Source of the DNA: Onchidella celtica
Lineage: Eukaryota; Mollusca; Gastropoda; Systellommatophora; Onchidiidae
Assembly: GCA_963931925.1 (NCBI GenBank)
Contig: OZ007570.1
Location: forward strand, 54,531,880-54,595,879
DNA length: 64,000 bases
Direction: 5' to 3'
The notes under the pieces are model-generated. The model made no database searches. It was not told the origin of the DNA and worked only from the letters and a program-made list of their open reading frames with translations. Below, piece after piece: positions 46,685 to 58,400 of the stretch (the first letter of the stretch is position 1; each line of letters opens with the position of its first letter). The position numbers and the translations under genes are program-made.

Positions 46685-47667
46685 CTGTTCTGTCGATAAA
46701 ATATAATCCAGCTTGTGGAAAAACTGAGAAACTACTAAGCACAAAAAAAAAAAATGTATCAAATTTAACAAAATGTAACAAAAATCGTGATTTTTACCCA
46801 CAGATCTTAAGCACCCCATTATGTTAAAATGACTGAAAAATACAAAACAACAATACGAACAACTTGAAATGAAGACAACATTAAATTTAACACACTCACA
46901 AAAGAAAAAAGACAAAAAAACAACAACAACACCAAACGAACACAGAAACTGCAAACAGATAATGTGACCTCCTTGCAAAATTCATGATACCTGACAATGG
47001 CATGAATTGGATACATCTAGAAGCAGCAAGAAGCATGTGAATGATTCACTTGGAACTGGCGGGTATGGCATGGTAAATCAATGTTAGATTGGAATGAAGA
47101 TGCAAACACTATCAATGCCCCTAAACTAATACAATGCTGTAAATGTCTAATTTGCTGATGACACACAAACACACATATAGCTTTTGCTTTCGCAACCAAA
47201 TTTTATATGAATGCCAATAAATGTGACAACAATGTCATATATTCATTAATCATCACATTTCCAAGAATTACATGCACTTTCTCAAATAAACGATTTCAGG
47301 AAAACTAAAGTTGAAAATATAATTTCATTTGCAAATGACAGCATCATTTAATCTTCACTGGAACCTTGTACTTACAACTGTTACCTATACCATCTCTAAA
47401 TTAAATAAAAAATACACTAAAAACAGTAAAATATTGGAACTCCAAATGATACAAAGTGTTATAAAATTGTGTACTGTCTTGACTTTTTCTTTTATGAGTT
47501 GTACCCTACACAGCATGCCATCAGAACACTTAGCAGAACTAGCTTTTTTGCAAGTAATTTTTTTTTTTTTTTTTTAGTTTCCAGTATGTCCAATGTCTTG
47601 GTAAGAATTGTTTCTATTTACTGCCCGATCATTGCACTTTGTTCTAGTAATTGCTTAAATGACACCA

Positions 47668-47885
47668 ACTAATATCCTAAATCCTGAAATGTAATAAATA
47701 AATAGTAATTGGAAGAGAAAGGTCTTCTGGTATACATTTGCTGTAGCCAAATTTAGCCCACAAGATTTGTTTTTCTTTTTTCAATGCCTTAAATCAATTA
47801 AGTTAACTGATTTCTTTAAGTGTTTTATTAAGCAGTTAAGAAAATCAATTACACATGTAACTGCCTTCAGAGGACAAGAAAAGAA
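47668..47885. repeat. Old duplicated block, copy 2 (pair with 42005-42195)
   Basis: Diverged direct repeat of 42005-42195, about 5.66 kb away. Noncoding in both places. Confidence 0.55.
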
Positions 47886-49569
47886 GTCAGAACTATAGCT
47901 AGTGCCTTGATACCAAAACATCTGACAGTACCTAGCATAATGAAATCCATATACATGTATATGACTTGTCTACTTTACTTCCACAGCTTTTGGAATTTTG
48001 TTCTACCGAGGTATGATAAAAACATATTTGATCAGATAAAATATATTATTTTCTTGTGACAAATGCATTCTTCTGAGTCTCTTCTGACCCCCCCCTAAAA
48101 GCTATCTCCAGGATTTAAGATGAAAGCCACATTTGGTTACAACTGCTACCAAGACATGTGGACAACAAAAACTTGCCATTTTCAACTTGCAACATGAAGG
48201 GAGTAATAATTTGCCACTACTGTTTTTCTCCAAAATGCACAAACAACAAGCTAACAAAATTTGCCATGACAGAATCTGAGTGGAATTTGGAGTGTATGAA
48301 GGTATTAATTTTGAAACAATGATAAATGAAGACCCGCAGGAATGTTACAAGCTCAACACAATAACATGATGAACTACAGAGAAGGTAGTATTGTTGAGCT
48401 TATCACTAAGCCGCATGTAATAGATGCCTCTTTGGTCAGCTAAACATCACTATCATAGAAAAAAAACAAAAAAAAAACACAATAACACAGACAAACTGTG
48501 GATCGACGGGGCTGGGCACAAAGTTAAATGTGGCAAAGAAAAGAAAGAAAAAAAAACAAACACATTTCACTAGCCCTCTTAGAAACAAACGAGAATAGTT
48601 TGCAATGCAACAAAAATGAAATATAGGAGTCAAACATCAAACATACTTGTATATATTGGCAAATCATTTTTTGTGTCCCAAAAAGTAAACAATTTGTAAG
48701 TGAATGATTCTATCCAAGTAACTCAGATTTTGGAGGAGCGCCTTTTAGTGTTTTAGCCTGTCAACAGGAAACAACACCACAGCCATGTTGTATCTTAAAC
48801 AATATCCGATATTTGAAGAGTGGTAATTTCCAACACTCCATTTCCTGGAATTAAAGCATTTGTATAACAACCTTTAATCACATTTGTTTTTTTCTTGCTT
48901 ATTGTAGAAAATTAAAAATCTGAGTTAGGTGGACAGAAACACACAGCAGCGATTTCTTGCTGCGACATTTAAATGTTACGGCTTGAAAGTAAATAGAACT
49001 AACTTCGGAAATAGATTAACAAAACATGATTCAGAAAAAAAAATATCATTAGTGGCTTCCAGCTTTGGTCTACAAAACTGAGTGGGCACATCCTCGGGCA
49101 AAATGTATAATGCAAACATTACCTGTCATGGAATGTTCATAAACAATCACTGAAACAGATCAAGAAATTATCTGTTACCAGCTATGAATTCCAAGAACAT
49201 TTTTAAGGATTTCTGACACAATACATCACACAGTATGAAGCTTTCTATCACTTTCATATACAATAGGTAATAATACCAATATTGCAAAATTACTGCCAAA
49301 TAAAAATCTGGCCTACATCCATCAATGTCTTGACAGCAAACTAGACAAACACTGACAAAAAAAAAACCCAACTATATATATACTACAGTGCTAAACCACT
49401 GTTTCCTGTTTGTCTTACTCATACATTCATAATGACTGATACACAAATTCACAAGATGTAATATAAAACGAAACAATAATATCTAATTCTAATGACTGAT
49501 GCCCTAATAATTGTAAAACTATGCTAGAAATCTGGCAAAGTTTTCTTTCACATGTATATATCCAATTGC

Positions 49570-50010
49570 AGTACACTATCCATATCCTATGACTGGCCGC
49601 ACCGTAAAAAAGGGTTTATGTCATTATTTGGCTGGTGTTTGCTAAACTAGTTGGCACCGTTTGGCCAAGCCGGAACTAAGTGCAATCCTGTTCTGACAAT
49701 CTTTTATGTCCATGTTATAAGAAAACTGAATGATCTATTTCCATTTTGGATCTCCACATGCAAGTTTCCATGAAGGCAATACATATGTATTTACACATGT
49801 AGATAGCATATGTTTTAAATCAATGCCCAGTTTTCATTTCTGGCTGACTGAACAAAAACATTCTGTCACAAAATTTTGAAAGGGAAACATATGCAACCCA
49901 CCCAGCCAAACATAGCCTAGTTCCTGGATGTAAAACCAGCTGTGGCAGCGCATTATGTGTTCTTACATGTGGCTGAAAGAAGTTGGCATTTTGAAGGCGC
50001 TGGCCACACA
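49570..50010. repeat. Old duplicated block, copy A (pair with 54857-55315)
   Basis: About 440 bp aligns, in order and direction, with 54857-55315. Shared stretches include CCATATCCT, GTTTGGCCAA, TTTCCATTTTG, AAGTTTCCATGAAG, AATGCCCAGTTT and TTGGCATT. The other copy overlaps the CUEDC2 3' flank, so this could be a remnant of a duplicated gene end or a dispersed repeat. Confidence 0.65.
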
Positions 50011-51800
50011 AAGGATAATGCGGATACATTTCAAACAAAACAAAAAGGTGGACAAAACAGTGACACTGAAGTCTCTGTTGACACTGACAAGATATAAAAG
50101 ATTTACGAAAATCAATAAATTTGATCTAATGATATACATTCTATACTTTTTTAGTCTATAATCTAGACTGCCACTACAGTTAAGTCCAAAACATTTATGA
50201 GTCAAAATGGTTAATGAACATAGAGGCAAAAAAGTCTTGATTGTCTGGGAAAAAGTTCACAATTTCCAGTGCATGAATGCAATATCAAGCTTGGTAGGCA
50301 AGAGTTTTCACAATGTGATCACAACACGAGGACTGAGATGGCAAATATTACTTTCATTTGGTTTTATGATCGCCATTTTTATGAAACTAACTGCCAGTAT
50401 TATGTGACTCGTGCTTATATAAATCCAGTTACAAAAAAGCACAGTAAAATAAAGTGATTTCATTCAGACCAATAGAAATTTTCAATTAATTTAAAAGCTG
50501 CAAAATACAGTATCCCCCCACTCTCCCAACCTTTCTTATTTCCCACCAAAGGTATACAAATTCTTGCATTACTTTTAAAATTTAGCTTAGAGCTTAGACA
50601 GGACTGACGGCACATTCCCGAAAAAGAAATAATTTGTATTCCATCGCAAAACAATTTCTGAGCACAAAGGAAACTCAAACTGCTAGGCACTCAGCCCTCA
50701 AAATACTGGTGGGCAGCACAGAAAGGATTCAACTCTTCCAGATTTCATAATGAACTAATCTTAATAGTTGTCAACAAATTGTCCTATTGTCTCCATCACA
50801 TATTATTATACAAGTGACCTAACTGTTTGCCTATCTTACTGGTGTACAATGACGATACACTGTGTAATGCTGAAAGTAAATTACAACTCTAATCCCCCCC
50901 CAAGAAAGAAGACACATGAGATGTAGTGAGGCTAATCAGTTGTGATTTGGCTTTTACAAGTGAAGGCACAAAAAGTGCTTGTGCTTCCTTGGTCATTCAT
51001 CAGTTCTTTGAATTTCATTTGTACAGATACAGGGCAGCTATTTAGCTAGATTTACATGAAGTCTACACGTCAGTTTGTATTATTGCAGTGCCTTAACACT
51101 CACCCCGCTTTGGCTGAACCCGTCCATGTAACATCCAGCACAGCAATAGCAGGTGGCCAGTCAGACACTCGCTCACATGTTGCCACTAACCTTGGTGGTT
51201 GGGTTAATAGGGTTTTTTTTAACATGCATATGGTGTTGTTTCAGCACGCAAGAACAAAAATATGCTGTTTAAAGTGACTCCTTTGATATTTGGATAAAGT
51301 ATTTGTGATGAGATACAATAACTTTTATTGTTAAATTAGAAGGCTCATAATAAAGAATGTTCTGCATTTACATGCCATTTAAAACATTCTGACCTTTTCC
51401 CAAGAGGTCTGTGCTTTTTGTCCCTAAGTTAGACCATACAGGTGAAATGAGCACAAGCTTGCATGAAGAATTTGCTGTTCTGTAAACTGAAGGTGTGGCA
51501 CCAAACCTCGGGAAAAATATGTCAAAGTAGTCTAACTGGTGAAACAAAGTAAAAGCTGCAGTGTTTCATGCTCTGTGCTGTTGTTTTGGAAACTGCCATT
51601 TTGAGCACGTTGTGAAATCAACTGCAAAGACTATTCTTGAGTCACAGAAAAAGGCTGAAGTTAATTCTTTTCACTTAACTGCCGGATCTGAAAGAGGCTT
51701 TTCAGAATTCTGGAGGAAATTAGACATGAAAATCGCAGGCAAGGGGAGTTGTTACATATGGCGGTCAGTTACCATAATGTAGCTTTGACAGACATACCTG

Positions 51801-52519
51801 ACACTTGGCCAGAAAATCTTCCACTGCATCTACAATCCATGGAAGCTGTTGAAGCAACAGAAGAAGCATAAATAAATTACCCTGCTGCAGAATGAACTTT
51901 GGTGAGTGCATATTTAGCTTCATTAACACCCTTTGATAACCAACAGCGTAGTGAACCTGCCTCAGCCAACATATAAAAAGCCAGTGAAACTCATCTGTAT
52001 AAAATAAAAGCCGAAAAGGCCAGAAATCCTTGAATCAGAGAACTGGAACAGGTGCAAGCAAACCAGAAGACTGAAACTACCACAAGTGAAAAGCAAGGTA
52101 GGATTACGGGCACAGATGTCATGTTTGATAAGGATGCCATCCACCCAGAACTGAAGAAAGAAGGTGATGGAACATTTTTCAAAGAAAAGATCCCCTCTGC
52201 TGAATAGCTGGAAAAAAGACCTTGGCTGCAGACAAAATAACTCTCTCTTCAGATGCAAACTTAATTGGGTGGGGAATGAGCATGAAGGGAATAACTGCAA
52301 CCATGCATTTAAAAGACTGGATACAGCTTTAATAGCAATAATTACATCAAGGAATGTCAGACACCTGCCTGAGAAAGAATAGGATCCCTGATGCCTCAAG
52401 ACAAACGGAACGTCTGGACATGAAAGCCCTGTTCTACTTTTTTTAACTGATTGCGAATATCTGCTAAACACCATAATACTAATCCTTATCATGTTTTCTT
52501 TTTCTCTTCTGTGTTTTCT
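51801..52519. other. Possible 5' part of second DUF7869-like locus
   Basis: Short frames on both strands, including a 246-codon minus-strand frame (51962-52702) that is antisense to the transposase-like remnant. None is recognised. By position it might hold the decayed N-terminal part of the locus that follows. Confidence 0.25.
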
Positions 52520-53710
52520 CAGATATCCTACTCGCTGTACTATAGTGTGTTTAGGGAAGATTTTAATCTGGGATTTGGGACCCCATACATGGACAAGTGT
52601 GCTACATGCGAAAAATTCAAATGCAACCTGAGACCCTGTGATTTCCAGTGAAGAGAAGATGGAACTTGCTGCGCAATTCATCATAGATCGAAGAAGAGCC
52701 AAGAAGTTCTACACCGAAATGAACATCATTGAAGATGATTTTATTATCTTCTGCTTCGACATGATGGAGAACCAGATTTTTCCCAAAACTCCAATTGGCG
52801 CAGCCTATTATTTGAGGCAAATGTACTTGTATGTATTTGGAGTAATACGACACAGAGGAAAAGGTAATTCCCAAGCTAGGTTGAGATCTTTTTGTTTCTT
52901 GGGGGCTTCAGCATAGTGCTGTTGGCCCCCTATTCTTGATTGTTTTTCTTTCTTTCTTCCTTGCTTGTAGTAGTTGTACTTCTTCTTCCCAAGCTAAGGA
53001 AGATGTTTCCTTTTATACATGGCTAGAATGTGAGAACAAAAAGGATTGTAATATGATAGCCTCTGCATTGCATCACTGTTTCCTCCACCATTGAGAACAA
53101 CTCAGAGACAAGGCCCATTTAAGGCATGGGCAAAATAAGAATATTAATGTGGTGTCCATGTTAGTGGCTGACAGGATGACATCTTTTCCTGACACAGAAG
53201 TAACATATACCTTTCTAGTGAGAGTTCACAGCTACCTTCCAGCTGATCGCGCTTTTGGTAGGATCTCAAAGGACATCCGAAAGCTGGAAAGAATAACTCT
53301 GCCTGGAGAGTATGTTGACATCCTCAAGAAACATGGGACTGTCTATCAGTATGGAATAGACTGGAATGCCTATGATTACAAGGAAGAAACAGCAAAACAT
53401 GTCAAACAGAAGCGTGACTTTCAAATTTCAAATGTGAAGAGACTGAGAATTTCAGTGGGAATGTTCAAGTCTCAGATTTTTATTCCGGGGACTTTGTTCA
53501 GCATGCATTGTTAAAACGCGGAAAATCGTGGACATCTTTCAATCCTCCACTCTTAGGTAATGTAAGCACAGACAAGGAGGCCAAAAAACCGGATGTAAGA
53601 AAACTGCTGGAGGAGATGGGCATCAGTGCTAAAATCAGGCAGTGGTATGAGACAAAGTTGAATGTTGCCACTGTTGCTGATGAAGCTGTCCCTGTATGTG
53701 TTTATGTAAT
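52520..53710 (+). pseudogene. Second DUF7869-like transposase remnant
   Basis: A diverged relative of the gene at 43590-45500, from another lineage. Pieces in order: [20 protein letters not shown] with a CATC motif (52540-52610); RRRAKKFY and FCFDMMENQIFPKTPIG with YLRQMYLYVFGV (52638-52860); GQNKNINVVSM with TYTFLVRVHSYLPADRAFG (53130-53260); and WTSFNPPLL near 53528. The order and motifs follow the family I recall from insects and cnidarians. At least one in-frame stop (TGA at 53092) and several frame changes are present. A gtaatt...ccaag stretch (about 52862-52992) could be an intron. No TIRs were found around it. Confidence 0.65.
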
Positions 53711-53732
53711 CATGTCTGTTAAGTCACTTTAA

Positions 53733-54856
53733 AACCTGATTAGCCTTGCTGCATCTGTGTTCTCCACTTCCATAAACTGGGATTCTCTTGAGCTCCAATG
53801 AAATTCACCTCCATGCAAGTTCATTTAAGTTTCTAATTATACAGTGTTCTGCCATTGCACAGCATCTCAAGCCACACAATTTCTGTTACGTATAATTATG
53901 ACCACGCAACTTGTAAGTCACATTGGCATGGTCTGGATGGCAGTTGTTAGAGAATGATATGTTACATTTTACAAAGTGAATTTTACAAATGCATTTTTAT
54001 GTCATGCTTGCTACCGGACCAAAAAAAAAAAAAATCTACGTCCATCCCATATTGACAATGTATAGATGCCACTCAGAAAGATTTCAGCAAAGTTCCCCTG
54101 GAAAACTATTTGCAAAAGCAGTAAAAAAAAATAACAAATGGAATACTTTTATGGTTGTAATATTTTCCATACTGCTTATACAGATATTGAGTAAAATAAC
54201 CTATGGACTAACTGCATTCTAGGCTTTCCTGTATCCACCTGCTGGCTGGGTCTATCTGCCATAGAATAATATTGGCTTCTAATGTAAAAACAAAACAAAG
54301 CAAAACAAAATAAACTGATCTTCATTGAAAGGTCAATGAAATGTGCATCTAGCACAGCTTTAACTCACAGGCTTCAAGTGTGCACTTACCAATCATACAA
54401 AAGAAATAATGGCATGGTAAATCCCTCCCACAAAACCTCAAGTACTCTTAAACTCTTGCTACAGAAAGTGCACTGTGGACTCAAACTATTCAAAAGTTAC
54501 ATACTAAGGAAATTGAGTACTGAAGAAAATTTTTATTTTACAAATCGCATCCTCCCAACATCCTTTCCTCCTCTTTCTATAATTAACCTGCATTGTTTTA
54601 ATGTTATAACATAAAATGGAAACCTTTGAGAGGTACCAAGATTTTCAAGATCTCACTTAAATGGATTTATTTTTGTGATTACTCCACTTTCCTAACTGTC
54701 AACCAAACAATTCATTCCTGAGATAAAGAATGCAGTTTCCGTCAAGGAATAAATTATAGATGAAATACATTTTTTCTTACAGTTCTTAAAAAAAAACATA
54801 AATTAACACACTAGATACATTAATTTATCATTATATAAGGATAAATTTGATCATAT
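53733..54856. other. Intergenic, no gene recognised
   Basis: AT-rich sequence between the second transposase-like remnant and the duplicated block at the CUEDC2 3' flank. It contains short A runs and frames under 95 codons that match nothing I know. Confidence 0.5.
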
Positions 54857-55315
54857 GCTCCATATCCTTTGTCCGGCTGCACTGAGAGAAAGTGTATCAG
54901 TTGTTGTTTCGCCTGTGTTTACTAAAATACTTTTTGTTGTTTGGCCAAACTGGAACAAAGCATAATGCCGCCTGGCAGACATTTGTGGCTGCACCATAAG
55001 AAAGCGGAATGACCGATTTCCATTTTGAATCCTTGCATGTAAGTTTCCATGAAGCTTACAGTTACACACCTGAATTTACATATATGTAGACAGCATGCGT
55101 TTTATTTAATGCCCAGTTTGATTTCTGGTTAATTGAAGAAATATCATGCTGTTACAAGGCTTTGAAAAGACAAGCACGAGCAACCTCTCCAGCCAAATGA
55201 TGCCCGGTTCCTGCAGGTAAACATCAGATGTGCGTATACAAGTACACTGCGCTTTTTTCTGGCATGGCCGAAAAAATTGGCATTGCAGCGGGACAAAGGA
55301 TATATAACTATTCTG
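54857..55315. repeat. Old duplicated block, copy B (CUEDC2 3' flank)
   Basis: Diverged direct repeat of 49570-50010, about 5.29 kb away. It lies just downstream of the CUEDC2 stop codon and probably falls in its 3' UTR. Confidence 0.65.
55101..55106 (-). terminator. Candidate CUEDC2 poly(A) signal
   Basis: AATAAA on the minus strand about 310 bp after the CUEDC2 stop. It lies inside the duplicated block; the other copy of the block lacks this hexamer. Confidence 0.4.
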
Positions 55316-55412
55316 AAGACATTCATGTGACAAACCTTTTCACTTCATCATTCCCATAATTACATAAATCAACCAAATCTCTTTTTGAAAGCTCCAAAAT
55401 GAATGACGAAGA

Positions 55413-58400
55413 TCAATGAAAACGATACTTTCTGGCTGGCTTGAGATTAACATAAGTGGATTTTAGATCATCTCCTTCCTTCTGCTTCACTTCAGAATAT
55501 CTCTCCCCCTTCATGCTGACAACAATTCCATCCCGGTATCTCACCAGCTTCTTGGCTTCCTGAAATTTCACAGATGATGAGGTTAGTACAATCAACACTT
55601 TCATTTTTAAAACAGACATCATTTAATGTCAGAAAAAATCCACACAAAATATTTTTAGTATAGGCATGTACTAATGCTCAATGAGGTTACCACTGCAGGG
55701 CTTTAACCATGAGAGTGCTAGTGTTACAAAAATTGTTCTATGCCGTCCCTTCCTTTCTTATCCTGATTCACACACACATTGCAACAGCTTGATAAATCAT
55801 GCAGTTTCACAATGTATTCATCAATAAAGTACTGGAGCTCGCTCACCATAGCCCAGCCTAGACTTACCTTTTCTGTATGTATTAGTAACATTTACGGTTC
55901 GTTGGGAAATGGCGACATACAGAAATAGTTGATGCTCAAGATGCCTTCTTTGCTGAGTGATGAGCTTGTGAAACATTCGTCACAGAAAGAGACTAACCAG
56001 CAAGAATACATAATTTTCTCTCTCTCTCTTTTTCATTTCAATGTGCATAATAAAGAAAGAGTTGACCTGCAGAAAACCACTACTAGTACTACATAAACAC
56101 TCCGGCCCATTACCAGAAGACATGGATTTTCATTTGGCCTCATTGGTCACTGCTCTGGTGTCAAGAATGTACATGTATAAGAAAGAAATGCACTGTCTTA
56201 TATATGAAAGAAATGCGCTGTCTTATATTCACTCACCCCTTTAGGTGGTGGAGGACGGTATGTCTTCTTATCCTCCTCTGTGTCAACAAATGAGTACCTG
56301 GTAAATGCAAGAAAAAGCTTTTCTTAAGTAAATATCCACTCCATGTCTTGTAGGCATTATGGGTTATACCTCACAAATGTTGACAATGTAAACTATCTCA
56401 GAAATTTAGTGAATGCCTGGATATTTCATGTACCAGGTACTACTTCCTTTTGTTATCTCACTTATTCCAATACAATTCTCATGGTCTGCGAAACTGGGGT
56501 TTCAGTTTCATTGTAATCTATTGTAGGAATGAAAGAGCTGAAACCACAGACATACTTGCATTACACTGATTTAGAATTTGCTTTTCCTGTTTTCATTCAT
56601 GATACAAAGAGCTGCTTCACTCACTTTTCAAGAACACAGGATTTGATACTGTCATCATCCAGCTTGTAATCTGTGGTCTTCTTCATCTTATGATTTTTCT
56701 TCTGTGGATGATGGATGAAGTAGTCTAAGGGGTGACATGGACCAAGGCTGGTGGAGGTGCCAGACCAGTGGCTCGCCGCCCATAAATTTTGAATTTTATT
56801 TCACACTAGCACAACAGGCACTGTCCACTGCATGCTCCAGGTTGTGGTGTGAGCAGCACCTAATGTGCTAGTGTGAAGCTAAATTTGTGGGCGCCTACAC
56901 CAGCCTTGGTCTGTTTCATCCTTCCTAACAGTAACATCATTGCCAACCAAAACTATCAATGCTGCAACATTTGACATGGGAAACGAAACATAGAAAACCA
57001 TAAATGGCCAAAGTTCACTTCTTGTTTCTGTCTAAATCAAGAGAGATTCACTGTTCTATTCATCCTGGAGGCAATTCTGCTTAAGTTCTTTAACAATAGA
57101 AGAACAGTACACCCCTCCAGATCTCTTTCAGTTCTAAAACAAGACTCACTGTGAAATAACCCTGACTGTCACATGCCCATAGTGTCTCTGATTGAATGTA
57201 ATGATGTGCATATTTAGTGCATATGTGCTCTCCAAATGTAACCCCATCTTTCATTCATTTTCGGCAAAACTGCATTAGGAAAGCAATTACGGAATTCGGA
57301 AATATAATTCAATCATAACATTAGTTAGAGGGCATACAGATGATAATTCTTGACATGTAATGAGTTGCAGATAAAGACCAAGCAGAAACATTTCTACAAT
57401 GGCTATAACATTAAGCTAATGACAATTTCATTCAAAGTCATCGGACCAGTTTTAAGCCAACTATCAACTTCCACAGTTCTGCTTGTCTTTTGGGGCTCAC
57501 CATGACATTCAATAACTACATTTTACCAAAGAGTCTTTGAAACTTACCGTAGCTTTTGATTTTGTTTGACCAGTAATTGCCTGACCCGTTTCTTGTCTAT
57601 CAATAATCAGCTGAGCTGCACGATCCATATCTCCCGCAGACAGCTGCAAGCAGTGACGAGCCTCCATGGTACAGGCAGCAGGGAACATCTCTAGCAATGT
57701 TCGAACCTGGGATTCCCTGTTTTCCAAACTGTCAACCTGCAATGACATTTTACAGCTTCTACAGGACAAGATTAATATCCATTTCATAAGAAAGCTGTAT
57801 TTCAGCAAAACATATTGAACTTAATGCACATTGGAGAAACGGATGACAATTACTATCATATGGAACAGATCTGTGGCAGCTAGTTCACACACCTATTCCA
57901 ATGTGCATTTCTTGCTTTACTGACTACACAACACACTGGCCAGACAGATGCCTAGCACACCATCCTTTCCATAAACCTCTTTAGAACTACTATGCTCAAT
58001 ACCTGCTGTGGTCTAATTAATTAGTCCCTTGCTGTTTGCATTCAAGAGTTATCAGATGAATCGTGGAAGCATTGTGTGACTTTATAAATTTATGCCTTTA
58101 AATACTGTGCCTTTCACTCTTCAGTTTAGTGTGAAATGACTTATCCGAGTAATGATGAATGAGGAAGCTGAACCTACTTTGGAAGTGTCATCCTGACTGT
58201 CCTGTGACGAACAACTCAATTGTCTCCCCTTACGTTTGGATTGCCTTGCTGGATGACTGACAGTTTCAGATGGAGGACACAATGGGAATGCAAGTGATGG
58301 TATTGATGTTGTAGATGATGATGAGGAAGATGATGATGAAACACTTGTGGTAAAACCAGAGCTGTGGCCACTCACTTTCTGTATATCTGTATTGTGGTAA

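Larger units (their letters stand above)
46685..51800. other. Intergenic, AT-rich, no gene recognised
   Basis: AT-rich sequence with only short open frames, none recognised. It holds one member of each of two duplicated pairs (47668-47885 and 49570-50010). The remainder shows nothing I can name. Confidence 0.5.

Noticed and set aside
51962-52702. 246-codon minus-strand open frame
   Set aside because: It overlaps the second DUF7869-like remnant in antisense and has no recognisable domain; it is likely a shadow frame.
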